Shown here: one piece after another, positions 1 through 6,264 of the stretch | Position numbering within the stretch: the stretch's first letter is position 1 | Layout: each line of letters opens with the position of its first letter | Origin: Spirochaetaceae bacterium | GTDB lineage: Bacteria > Spirochaetota > Spirochaetia > SZUA-6 > Bin103 | Assembly (NCBI GenBank): GCA_028820215.1 | Contig: JAPPKD010000002.1 | Location: forward strand, 1 to 8,419 | DNA: 8,419 nt | Direction of reading: 5' to 3' | Notes under the pieces: model-generated | Told to the model about the DNA's origin: nothing | What the model saw: only the letters and a program-made list of their open reading frames with translations | Databases searched by the model: none | Made by a program: the position numbers and the translations under genes

Positions 1-1
1 G

Positions 2-97
2 GCGGCGCTCGCCACGCTGGCGCTCTACGTCGGCATCGTCGAGACGCTCGCCGACGAGGCCGACCGGGACGACGGCGGCGGCGAGACGACGCACTGA
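2..97 (+). CDS. C-terminal end of an unidentified protein (cut by window edge)
   Basis: An open frame enters from the left edge and stops at TGA 95-97, giving 31 residues. It begins with a hydrophobic stretch (ALATLALYVGIVETL) and ends in an acidic, Gly-rich tail (DEADRDDGGGETTH). The next gene starts 35 nt downstream on the same strand, so the two could be co-transcribed. The piece is too short to identify a family, and in such GC-rich DNA a 31-codon open frame can occur by chance. I list it because the hydrophobic-then-acidic composition looks protein-like. Confidence 0.35.
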   Translation, partial: AALATLALYVGIVETLADEADRDDGGGETTH

Positions 98-132
98 CGG
101 CGGGGGGCTCCTGCAGCAGCACGCGGGGGAAG

Positions 133-534
133 ATGAAGTACTGGTGCGAGCATCCCTGGCGAACCAGGTTCGACAATGCCCACGGGGAAGTCTGCGGGAG
201 GTGCGGACGCCCAACCGACGAGCCCTACGTCGACACCGACACGGCGATCGAGCGCTTCCGGAACGGCCGGTCGATCTTCACGCCGCCGCGCGAGCTCCAG
301 GCCGCGATCACGAACGCCCTCCGCGCGACCGGCAAGCTCGACGACTTCGAGGTGGACGCCCTCGTGCTCGCCGGCGTCATGAGGAAGGTCCATCTCAGGC
401 ACCGCCACTACCAGAACGAGGCCGCCTGCGGGCAACCCTACCCCACCCTCCTGACCGACGACCGGGACCTCGCGACGTGTGGAAGGTGTCGCCACGCCAG
501 TGGGGGCTCAGCGTCCAAGGTCGAGTCCGGTTGA
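133..534 (+). CDS. Hypothetical small protein with two zinc-ribbon-like Cys clusters
   Basis: The frame encodes 133 residues. Cys5 and the pair CGRC at residues 21-24 form an N-terminal cluster. Cys98 and a second CGRC at 116-119 form a C-terminal cluster, with a His-rich stretch (HLRHRHYQ) just before it. Repeated CxxC knuckles in a small protein suggest structural zinc binding, but no catalytic motif is visible. The C-terminal pattern, a Cys-Gly followed about 18 residues later by CxRC, resembles small proteins I associate with actinobacterial phages and mobile elements; that is a recollection of style, not a family match. The start at 133 is preceded by a purine-rich GGGGGAAG that lies very close to the ATG. 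It sits next to a broken integrase gene, so it may belong to the same old element. Function unknown. Confidence 0.6.
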   Translation: MKYWCEHPWRTRFDNAHGEVCGRCGRPTDEPYVDTDTAIERFRNGRSIFTPPRELQAAITNALRATGKLDDFEVDALVLAGVMRKVHLRHRHYQNEAACGQPYPTLLTDDRDLATCGRCRHASGGSASKVESG

Positions 535-578
535 CGCGGACGGGGCCGGGGGGAGGCCTCTGGCCGCCACCCCGGGTT

Positions 579-1232
579 TCAGAGGTGCTGCGCCACCGCC
601 CCGCGCTCGGCCGTCGCCCCGGCCAGCCCCACCCGGACCGAGTGGGCGGTCACCGCCTCGACGCCGGCCGCCCGCGCCGCCGCCTGAAACCGCAGCCCCA
701 CCATCTGCGGCGAGAGCGGCACCACGGCGACCCTCGGCCCCGCCCGGGGCCGCCGCGGCGCGCAGCGCCCGGACGGCGCCGGCGACGTCGCCCTTCACGA
801 ACCGCACGTCCCGCGCCTCGCCCTCCGGGTTCGTCTTGCCGCAGCGGACCGTCATCAGCATCCCGTCGCCGGCGGTCGCCTCGGCGACATCGCCCCAGAG
901 GAGGGCGCTCACCTCGCTGCGCCGCATCCCCGCCATGAAGAGCAGCCCCGCGATCACCCCGTCGAGCCGGCCGCGCTTCAGGGCGACCTCGGCGGCCTCG
1001 ACGCCGCGGTCGCGGGCGTCGAGGCCGGTGGCAGGTGGCGAGGACCGCGGCCGGGTCCGCCGCCACGAAGGGGCGACGCCTAGTCCCGGCCGCGACCGGC
1101 GGCGGTTCGCCGGTAGCCGGCGAGCACCTGGGCGATGCGTTCGCCGGCCGGGCTCGGCACACCGGCGAGGCGGGCCCGGAAGCGCGCCGCGGCCACTGTC
1201 GTCGACGCGCTCGACGGGGCTCTCCCCTGCAT
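579..1232 (-). pseudogene. Decayed tyrosine recombinase (phage-type integrase) gene
   Basis: Three minus-strand frames must be joined to rebuild the protein. The first starts at ATG 1232 (MQGRAPSSASTT) and reads an N-terminal SAM-like segment (AGERIAQVLAGYRRTAAG) before TAG at 1080-1082. A second frame carries RPFVAADPAAVLATCH. A third, from about 1020 to 750, carries the catalytic box I, AGLLFMAGMRRSEVSALLW, with the conserved Arg. The reading then returns to the first frame for VVPLSPQMVGLRFQAAARA and the box II motif AHSVRVG (HxxR). Directly after it comes GATAERGAVAQHL and a stop at 579-581. Intact relatives have roughly 30 more residues between these two pieces, holding the His/Trp motif and the nucleophilic Tyr, so an internal deletion has removed the active-site tyrosine. 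Frame breaks near 1080, 1020 and 745 plus this deletion make it non-functional. It is transcribed away from padR. Confidence 0.85.
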
Positions 1233-1237
1233 CTGCG

Positions 1238-1267
1238 TTGACACGTGGTATTGCATTCACCTAATTT
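1238..1267 (+). promoter_or_regulatory. Sigma70-like promoter of padR and the ADOP permease gene
   Basis: A perfect -35 hexamer TTGACA lies at 1238-1243. After an 18-nt spacer comes a weaker -10 hexamer, TAATTT, at 1262-1267. The spacer and downstream leader are AT-rich against a strongly GC-rich background. A ribosome binding site AGGA (1272-1275) lies 6 nt before the padR ATG at 1282. The -35 is perfect but the -10 matches only in part, which fits a repressor-controlled promoter. Confidence 0.55.
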
Positions 1268-1274
1268 GTTTAGG
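1260..1274. promoter_or_regulatory. Candidate PadR operator overlapping the -10 box and ribosome site
   Basis: CCTAA at 1260-1264 and TTAGG at 1270-1274 form a 5-bp inverted repeat with a 5-nt spacer. It covers the -10 hexamer and reaches into the AGGA ribosome site, where a bound dimer would block transcription. PadR proteins commonly bind short AT-rich inverted repeats in their own promoters. That this is the operator is inference from position and symmetry. Confidence 0.35.
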
Positions 1275-1281
1275 AAAAACA

Positions 1282-1623
1282 ATGCCTCCTCGCGCCACGC
1301 TGCTGCCCGGAACGCTGGACGTCCTGGTCCTCAAGGCCATCTCCCTCGGCCCCCTCCATGGGTACGGCGTGCTGCTGCGCATCGAGCAGATTACGCGAGG
1401 TGCGCTCCTCGTCGAGCAGGGCGCGCTGTATCCCGCGCTCTTTCGCCTCGAGCAGCAGGGGTTGCTTGCCACCGCGTGGGGCGTGTCGGACAACAATCGG
1501 CGGGCGAAGTTCTACCGGCTGACACCGACGGGGCGGCGGCGATTGCGGGCAAAGCACGCGAACTGGCAGCAACTGGCCGATGCGATGGCGGCCGCGCTCG
1601 ACACCCGGCCCGGCGAGGTGTGA
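1282..1623 (+). CDS. PadR family transcriptional regulator
   Basis: The 113-residue protein is the usual size for the short PadR class. It shows the family's winged helix: LPGTLDVLVLKAIS (residues 8-21), the turn GPLHGYGVLLRIEQIT, the recognition-helix region QGALYPALFRLEQQGLL, and the wing with AKFYRLTPTGRRRL, after which a short C-terminal helix supports dimerisation. Such proteins repress their targets until a ligand or stress signal releases them. The start is set by AGGA 6 nt upstream. The stop (1621-1623) is 4 nt before the ADOP permease ATG and the RBS of that gene lies inside the padR end, so the two are a translationally tight operon. It most likely represses its own promoter, through the CCTAA/TTAGG site, and so controls the permease. 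The signal it senses cannot be read from sequence. Confidence 0.93.
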   Translation: MPPRATLLPGTLDVLVLKAISLGPLHGYGVLLRIEQITRGALLVEQGALYPALFRLEQQGLLATAWGVSDNNRRAKFYRLTPTGRRRLRAKHANWQQLADAMAAALDTRPGEV

Positions 1624-1627
1624 CGAC

Positions 1628-4375
1628 ATGTGGACTCGCCTGCGGCTCTGGTTCGCCGCCCTCTATCGGCGCACGCGATTCGAGCACCAGTTGGACGACG
1701 AGCTGGCGTTTCACATGCAGTCGCGTGCCGAGGAGTGGGAACGCCGAGGACTGTCGGCGGCGGCGGCGCGGCGGCGGGCACGGATCGAGTTCGGCAACGT
1801 CGAGCGCATCAAGGAAGAGACGCGGGACGTCCGGCTCGGTGCGTGGCTCGAGCTGCTCGGGCAGGACCTCCGGTACGGATTCCGCGTGCTGCGCGCCCAC
1901 CCCGGCATCACGGCCGTCGGCGTCACGTCGCTGGCCCTGGGCATGGCTGTCTGCATCTACATGTTCTTGCGGCTCGATGCCGGGGTCCTGCGACCCCTGC
2001 CGGGCGCCCGTGATCCAGGTTCGCTGGTTGCCATCGACTTACGGTTGTCGTACCCGGCCTTCGAGCGCATCAGAGAGGCGGACGACGTGGTCGAAGCGGC
2101 GACGGCCTATCTCGGGCCGGCGCCGTTCACCGTCGCCATCGGCCGCGAGGCGGGCGGCGGCGAACGCGTCTTCGGTCATCTCGTCTCGCCGGACTACTTC
2201 GAGGCGCTGGGCGTTGCCCCGGCCGCCGGCCGCCTCTTCGCCCCCGGGACGGAACGGGTCGGCTCGGAGCCGGTGGTCGTCGTCAGCGAGCGGTTCTGGA
2301 GACGCCGGCTCGACGCCGATCCGGGCGCCGTGGGGCGGTCCCTGCGGGTGAACGGGCGGAGCGTGACGCTGGCCGGCATCGCCGCGAACGGATTCCAGGG
2401 CGTGTTTCCCGTGAATCCGGCGGAGATCTTCGTGCCCGTGACCGCGGGCGCCGCGCTGTTGCCGGAGCTGGAAGGCAACGCCCTGTCGGACCCGACCGCC
2501 GAGCGTTTCGAGGTGGTCGCGCGGCTGGCGAGCGGGGTGTCGACGCAGACAGCCGAAGCGGCACTCGACGCGACGGTCCGCGCGCACGAGCCGCCGATCG
2601 AGGTTGGCGAGAGCCGCCGCGAGGGCCCGCGGGTGCAGCTGTTTCCAGCGGGCCGCGCCGCCCGGGTGCCGCCGGCCGAGTTGCGACTCATGCTCGGCGT
2701 CAACGGGCTCCTCGTCGGGCTCGTGCTCTCGTTGGCCTGCGCGAACCTGGCCGGGCTGCTGTTGGCGCGCGCCGGGAAGCGGCGGCGGGAGATGGCCGTT
2801 CGCTTCGCGTTGGGCGCCAGCCGCTGGCGGCTGGTCCGGCAGTTGCTGGCCGAGAGCGTGCTGCTGGCGCTGGGCGGTGTCGCGGCCGGGCTCGTCCTCT
2901 CCTACTGGCTCAATGCCGTCGTCGAGTCGGCGGGTGCGGCGAACCCGTTCCCGTTCGAGGTCGATCTGCGCGCAGGCCCGACGTTGTGGCTCTTCGTGTT
3001 GTCGCTGGCCGTACTGACCGGGACAGGGCTCGGACTGGCACCGGCCCTCGCGGCGACCCGCGGGGCGCGCGACGGCGTCACCCGATCCTTGCAGGGGGGG
3101 CCACCGTCAGCCCTGGTCCGCTATCGCCGGTTCGGTGTCAGGAACCTGTTCGTCACGTATCAGGTAGCCGTGGCCCTCATGCTTCTGCTCACCATCGGCC
3201 AGTTGGCCGTCGGCTACCAGCGGTTCAGCGGCATCGACGCCGGGTTCGACACCGCCGAGCTGACGCTGTTCGCCGTGGACCCGGGGCGCGACGGCTATAC
3301 GCCCGCGCAGTCGGCGGCGCTGCTCGACGAGTTGTCGGGCCAGCTCGCGGCTCTTCCCGAGGTGCGGTCCGCGGCGTTGGCCGAGCGCGCCCCGGTGGGA
3401 GCCGCGGCAGGTTTCGGCGGCGTGGCGTCCGATGTCCGCGTGTCGACATCGACCGCGCAGGCCGACGCGCCGCGCACGTTCCATTCCATCGCGTTGGAAT
3501 ACGTCGGCGTGCGCTACTTCGAAACGCTTGGCGTTCCCGTCGTCCGCGGTCGGGCGCTCACGGAGCGCGACCTTGCCGCCGGCGGCCTCGGCGAGGGCGC
3601 GCGTGCCGCGGAGACGGCCGTTGTCATCAACCAGACGGCCGAGCAGCAGATCTTCGGCCCAGGCGGGGCGATTGGACGCCGACTGCGGACGGACGACGAT
3701 GGCGGAGGTTACGTCGTGGTCGGTGTCGTACCGGACATCAGGCCCGCTTTCCTCGCCGCGGCCGCGGTGGCGACGGCGTTCGTACCCATGTCGGCGGCGG
3801 GCGGCGGCCGCGCCTCGAGCCCGGAGACGACGGTGCTGGTCCGCGGCATGTCCGGTGGCGGCGCGATGGCCGCCGTCCGCGGCGATCTGGAGCGGACTCA
3901 TCCGCGGCTCACGATCTTCGACGCCCGCACGATGGACGAGCACCTGGAGCGGTTCGAACGCTTGATCCGGCTCGGTGTCGGCCAGCTCGCAGGGCTGAGC
4001 CTGTTCGGCCTCGTCCTCGCCGCGATCGGCCTGACCGGCGTGACGTCCTACGCCGTCACCCGCCGGCGCAAGGAGATCGGCATCCGATTGGCGCTCGGCG
4101 CGCGGCGGTCCCACGTGTTGTGGCTCATCCTCAGGGAGAGCACGTTCCTGGTGGTGGCCGGCGCGCTTCTCGGCGCGACAGGGGCGTTCGCGCTGTCTCG
4201 TGTGCTCTCGGCTCTCGCTGCCGATCTCGCGCAGATCCTGGCCACCGTCATCGGGGATCCAGTGATGATCATCGGTGGGCCGGCGTTGCTCGCCGCGGCC
4301 GCGTTGGTCGCCAGCGCGGTGCCCGCCTGCCGGTCGGTCCGGATCGACCCGACGTCGACCTTGCGGGCGGAATAG
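1628..4375 (+). CDS. ADOP family permease (duplicated MacB/FtsX-type)
   Basis: The protein has 915 residues when begun at ATG 1628, which has GAGGTG at 1615-1620, 7 nt upstream; an in-frame ATG at 1580 lies inside padR and lacks such a site. Residues 1-92 form the cytoplasmic ADOP leader (ALYRRTRFEHQLDDELAFH, then RARIEFGN). About eight membrane helices follow: near 93-115, 355-377, 411-431, 452-476, 507-528, 784-806, 839-859 and 879-899. Periplasmic MacB-type core domains lie at about 116-355 and 530-775. Each half has the FtsX cytoplasmic loop motif: REMAVRFALGASRWRLVRQL near 387-406 and KEIGIRLALGARRSHVLWL near 815-833. The protein ends in the typical RIDPTSTLRAE. MacB-type permeases normally work with an ABC ATPase; ADOP genes usually have none beside them and none is seen here. 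Substrate and mechanism are unknown. Expression should follow the upstream padR. Confidence 0.95.
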   Translation: MWTRLRLWFAALYRRTRFEHQLDDELAFHMQSRAEEWERRGLSAAAARRRARIEFGNVERIKEETRDVRLGAWLELLGQDLRYGFRVLRAHPGITAVGVTSLALGMAVCIYMFLRLDAGVLRPLPGARDPGSLVAIDLRLSYPAFERIREADDVVEAATAYLGPAPFTVAIGREAGGGERVFGHLVSPDYFEALGVAPAAGRLFAPGTERVGSEPVVVVSERFWRRRLDADPGAVGRSLRVNGRSVTLAGIAANGFQGVFPVNPAEIFVPVTAGAALLPELEGNALSDPTAERFEVVARLASGVSTQTAEAALDATVRAHEPPIEVGESRREGPRVQLFPAGRAARVPPAELRLMLGVNGLLVGLVLSLACANLAGLLLARAGKRRREMAVRFALGASRWRLVRQLLAESVLLALGGVAAGLVLSYWLNAVVESAGAANPFPFEVDLRAGPTLWLFVLSLAVLTGTGLGLAPALAATRGARDGVTRSLQGGPPSALVRYRRFGVRNLFVTYQVAVALMLLLTIGQLAVGYQRFSGIDAGFDTAELTLFAVDPGRDGYTPAQSAALLDELSGQLAALPEVRSAALAERAPVGAAAGFGGVASDVRVSTSTAQADAPRTFHSIALEYVGVRYFETLGVPVVRGRALTERDLAAGGLGEGARAAETAVVINQTAEQQIFGPGGAIGRRLRTDDDGGGYVVVGVVPDIRPAFLAAAAVATAFVPMSAAGGGRASSPETTVLVRGMSGGGAMAAVRGDLERTHPRLTIFDARTMDEHLERFERLIRLGVGQLAGLSLFGLVLAAIGLTGVTSYAVTRRRKEIGIRLALGARRSHVLWLILRESTFLVVAGALLGATGAFALSRVLSALAADLAQILATVIGDPVMIIGGPALLAAAALVASAVPACRSVRIDPTSTLRAE

Positions 4376-4410
4376 TCGGCGGGCCCGCCGCGCTCCCGGA
4401 GCGAGGCGAG

Positions 4411-4440
4411 CCGCCGGACCGTGGCGGTCCTGCGCGGCGG
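4411..4440. terminator. GC-rich hairpin after the ADOP gene
   Basis: GGACCG (4416-4421) and CGGTCC (4425-4430) form a perfect 6-bp stem with a TGG loop. CCGCC (4411-4415) and GGCGG (4436-4440) can add an outer stem across a 5-nt bulge. It lies 36 nt after the permease stop codon. No T-run follows on the plus strand, so it is not a classical intrinsic terminator; it may slow polymerase or protect the mRNA end. Confidence 0.3.
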
Positions 4441-4473
4441 CCGCACGCGGGAGGCCGTGGTGATGCTGGTTGA

Positions 4474-4906
4474 CTAGGGACTAGGGGGCGCTGCCGGGCC
4501 CGCCGGCCAATCGGCCGCCCGTGGCTTCCACCCGCTGCAGGTTGGTTGCGCACGCTGGAGGCGGCCCCGCCGCTCCTTGCCGGTCACGAGGCCGGCCGCC
4601 TCCCGGGCGGCTTCTTGCTCCTCCTCTGGCGTGAGCGGCGGGGGCCTTCAGCTTGGCGACCCGGCGCCCGGGCGTCGAGATCCCGGAGTTCCTGGGCCTG
4701 CCGGGCCAGGGCTTCGAACCGGCCTTCTTTACTCGAGGGGTCACCGACGTCCTCCCGGCCCACTCGGTCGCGGCGATCGCGCAGGCGAGGTCGCCGCCGG
4801 CGTGTTCGAGGGCCCTTCGGGCCCAAGCCCGGTCGCACATCAGGCAGATCCAGCGGTCGGGTGTGGGGGCTGGAGCCTTCCCGTCCGCTCCTATCCATTC
4901 CACCAT
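4474..4906 (-). pseudogene. Frame-disrupted gene with a CxxC motif, next to the partition operon
   Basis: The minus-strand frame from ATG 4906 reads MVEWIGADGKAPAP, then RWICLMCDRAWARRALEHAG and DLACAIAATEWAGR, which looks like real protein with a CxxC motif (CLMC). After about 4745 that frame turns into low-complexity Gly/Arg/Pro. A second frame there reads EGRFEALARQAQELRDLDAR, and a third, from about 4655 to the stop at 4474-4476, reads LTPEEEQEAAREAAGLVTGK. Joined, these give a protein of about 140 residues with a small Cys-containing head and charged helical middle. I infer two frame changes, by mutation or sequencing error. GAGGTG at 4917-4922 is 10 nt upstream of ATG 4906; ATG 4914 is only 2 nt from it, so 4906 is preferred. 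The start overlaps a pair of CACCATGT octamers shared with the parA promoter, so it is probably co-regulated with partition. I do not recognise the family. Confidence 0.5.
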
Positions 4907-4920
4907 GTCACCATGTCACC
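4901..4920. repeat. Octamer array C: two tandem CACCATGT copies
   Basis: CACCATGT occurs at 4901-4908 and directly again at 4909-4916, followed by CACC. The same octamer forms arrays upstream of parA and of the parA remnant. Here it covers the ribosome binding site and start codon of the frame-disrupted gene at 4474-4906 and lies in the gap after the RHH gene. A repressor bound here could shut that gene's translation start or promoter. Confidence 0.6.
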
Positions 4921-4928
4921 TCTAAGAC

Positions 4929-4949
4929 ATTACACCTTGTATTAAATAC
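4929..4949 (-). promoter_or_regulatory. AT-rich candidate promoter region of the frame-disrupted gene
   Basis: This is a short AT-rich patch in GC-rich surroundings. It has a TGTAAT hexamer on the minus strand (4934-4929) that could serve as a -10 box, and an 11-bp palindrome with arms GTATT and AATAC (4939-4949) just upstream. No convincing -35 hexamer sits at the right distance, so the call rests on composition and position only. Confidence 0.28.
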
Positions 4950-4962
4950 CACAGGGCCACAG

Positions 4963-5274
4963 TCACTCCCGCCGCCGCGCTGTCGGCGCTATCTCTGGCT
5001 GACCGTGGCTGGCGAACAACATGTTGAACGCCTCCCCGCAGATCGCGTGAAGCGTCGTGTCCCGGTCCAGTGCTAAGCGCTTGAGTTGGTTTCGGACCAT
5101 CGGCGGCACATGGATCGTCAGTGACACCGTGCCGGTCCGGCTGGGTGGCACCGTCGACGAGGACCGCGACGGCACCGGCGATACAACCGGCGACGCAACC
5201 GGCGACGCAACCGGGGCCGGCCGACTGCCTGCGGCGTTCCGAAGTGACGTGCTCAGGTCCGGCCTTTTCGCCAT
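4963..5274 (-). CDS. Ribbon-helix-helix partition protein (ParG/omega-like ParB)
   Basis: The protein has 103 residues. The N-terminal half is a flexible basic and Pro/Val/Ser-rich tail (MAKRPDLSTSLRNAAG, then PVASPVASPVVSPVPS). The C-terminal part is a ribbon-helix-helix fold: beta strand GTVSLTIHVP, first helix PMVRNQLKRLALDRD, then TTLHAICGEAFNMLFASHG as second helix. In type Ib partition systems such a small RHH protein is the centromere-binding partner of ParA: its mobile N-terminal tail stimulates ParA ATPase and its paired ribbon binds the repeats and represses the operon. Two adjacent ATGs are possible; ATG 5274-5272 overlaps the parA TGA by one base and sits 5 nt after AAGGAG, better than ATG 5277, which is only 2 nt away. 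The octamer arrays nearby are the expected binding sites. A plain antitoxin-type RHH is the alternative, but no toxin gene is seen and the parA overlap argues for partition. Confidence 0.82.
   Translation of the reverse strand: MAKRPDLSTSLRNAAGSRPAPVASPVASPVVSPVPSRSSSTVPPSRTGTVSLTIHVPPMVRNQLKRLALDRDTTLHAICGEAFNMLFASHGQPEIAPTARRRE
5174..5209. repeat. Three 12-bp tandem repeats inside the RHH gene
   Basis: The units are ACCGGCGATACA (5174-5185) and ACCGGCGACGCA twice (5186-5197, 5198-5209). On the minus strand they encode the VASP/VVSP repeats in the N-terminal tail of the RHH protein. The 12-nt length keeps the reading frame, so copy number could vary without breaking the gene. Confidence 0.7.
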
Positions 5275-5924
5275 CATGTCTCCTTCACCGACCGCGTTTC
5301 GAGGCCCGCTTCCTTCATGATCCAGTGCCCCACCTCTCGTGCCTCCGCTGCCGCCCGGCTCGACGGCATGAACTCTGCCGCCACCAAGCCCATGGCCACG
5401 GCATCCCCGACCGCAGCCCGCTGGCCGAGGGCGTACGGGCAGACCGCGATCCCGAAGCTTGAGAGCGCCGCCCGGGTCTCTGAGGCTCGACGACCGCGGG
5501 GAGGCGTCGCGTTCAGGACCGCGACAACCGGCGGGCCTCCAGCAAGCGTCACGATCTGCTGGCTCGTGGGTACCGTCTCGATGTCGAAGAGAAGCGGCCG
5601 GCAAGGAATGACCACCAGAGAAGAAAGACGGGCGGCTTCCAGGGCGGCCGTCTCAAGACGGGCCGGTGTGTCGATCACGACCAGGTCTACCCCTTCGACC
5701 GCGGCCGTCTCTAGCGCCCTACCCAGCCTGGCCGGCTGCGCATCGACCACCACTGGCGTCGAAGCCTCTCGTCGATCTCCCCACTTGCAGGCCGTCGCCT
5801 GGGGATCGATGTCGAGGACCACGGCCGTCAGGTCGGCCTGCTCAGCGGCCACCACGAGCGTCAGCGCGAGCGTCGTTTTGCCGGTCCCACCCTTCTGGGC
5901 GACGACAGCAATCGTTACCACCAT
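5274..5924 (-). CDS. parA: ParA-type partition ATPase (type Ib, ParF-like)
   Basis: The protein has 216 residues from ATG 5924. It has the deviant Walker A box KGGTGKTT (residues 11-18) with both signature lysines (K11, K16), the A' box LDIDPQAT (37-44) and Walker B VDLVVIDTPA (79-88). There is no N-terminal helix-turn-helix, so it belongs to the short ParA class that pairs with RHH proteins (ParF-ParG, delta-omega). Such ATPases bind nucleoid DNA as ATP dimers and move plasmids by following the centromere complex. The next gene overlaps its stop codon, giving a parA-parB type operon. An in-frame ATG at 5948 would add eight residues across a palindrome; I prefer 5924 because MVVTIAVVAQKGG is a typical ParA start. 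No ribosome site precedes either ATG. A TATATT sits only 4 nt upstream (5929-5934), so the mRNA may be leaderless. Expression is probably repressed through the octamer array that spans the start. Confidence 0.9.
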   Translation of the reverse strand: MVVTIAVVAQKGGTGKTTLALTLVVAAEQADLTAVVLDIDPQATACKWGDRREASTPVVVDAQPARLGRALETAAVEGVDLVVIDTPARLETAALEAARLSSLVVIPCRPLLFDIETVPTSQQIVTLAGGPPVVAVLNATPPRGRRASETRAALSSFGIAVCPYALGQRAAVGDAVAMGLVAAEFMPSSRAAAEAREVGHWIMKEAGLETRSVKET

Positions 5925-5993
5925 GTGGAATATACCACATGGCACCATGTTGCAGTCTCACCAGGCCACCATGTCTCACATGCAACATGGCAC
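5919..5993. repeat. Octamer array A: probable parA operator and centromere
   Basis: CACCATGT occurs at 5919-5926, 5943-5950 and 5967-5974, exactly 24 bp apart, that is three octamers. Inverted half-sites ACATGG lie at 5937-5942 and 5985-5990, with a partial direct copy CACCAGGC at 5959-5966. The first part is a perfect palindrome: arms CCATGTGG (5921-5928) and CCACATGG (5935-5942) around AATATA. The array covers the parA start codon and upstream region, where type Ib systems keep operator and centromere. Omega-type RHH proteins bind tandem heptads; an 8-bp phased array bound by the RHH protein here is the natural counterpart, by inference. Confidence 0.65.
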
Positions 5994-6060
5994 ACTACCC
6001 CATGGGTGTCTCGCTCAACGCCCAAGGTGACGGCTGGGGGGAGGGGGAACGGGCGGGGCG

Positions 6061-6262
6061 CCCCGACTGCGGCGCGGGCCGAGGGTGTAACGGGGTAGAA
6101 GCGCGATTCCCCGAAACCCGAGCTCGGCGACCGTGAGAGGGCTGCGGCGCGTCAGGACCACGACAACCGGCGGGTCGCCTGGGAATCCGATGTGTCGACG
6201 ACCACGGCCGGCTCATCGGCCACGCGCGTCAGCGCGGTCTCCCGACGAGCAATCCGCCACCT
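6061..6262 (-). pseudogene. Decayed second copy of parA
   Basis: Pieces of this stretch match the intact parA gene at DNA level in the same order. Positions 6153-6174 match 5514-5535 at 21 of 22 bases (codons for GPPVVAVL). Positions 6197-6210 match 5814-5827 at 13 of 14 (codons for TAVVLD). CTCATCGGCCAC and GCGTCAGCGCG further along also match, and 6061-6120 follows the region coding for PYALGQRAAVGD. The anchors are 300 bp apart in parA but 44 bp apart here, so about 256 bp between the A' box and the mid-protein is missing. The Walker A codons near the start are also gone. The remaining frame reads AVVVDTSDSQATRRLSWS and stops. It sits behind its own octamer array, just like the intact gene, so the duplication included the control region. 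It cannot make an ATPase. Confidence 0.78.
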
Positions 6263-6264
6263 AT

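Noticed and set aside
508..1264. Long open frames on both strands (479-1264 plus; 508-1260 and 650-1282 minus) as separate genes
   Set aside because: They are GC-rich shadow frames. Only fragments of the minus frames make sense, and these join into one decayed recombinase.
2986..4473. A 495-residue plus-strand frame and a 335-residue minus-strand frame inside the ADOP gene
   Set aside because: Arg-rich low-complexity translations, fully overlapped by a convincing permease; antisense and out-of-frame shadows.
4441..4490. Duplicated GACTAGGG near 4472-4488 as an insertion target duplication
   Set aside because: The two copies overlap end to end at one place and do not flank the module; no partner copy was seen near 8040-8138.
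4963..5277. Antitoxin of a toxin-antitoxin pair
   Set aside because: The RHH gene overlaps the stop of parA, not a toxin gene, and no toxin-like ORF follows; a partition role fits better.
5317..6030. Plus-strand 237-residue frame opposite parA
   Set aside because: It is antisense to an intact ParA with all ATPase motifs, and its Ser/Thr/Arg-rich translation has no domain.
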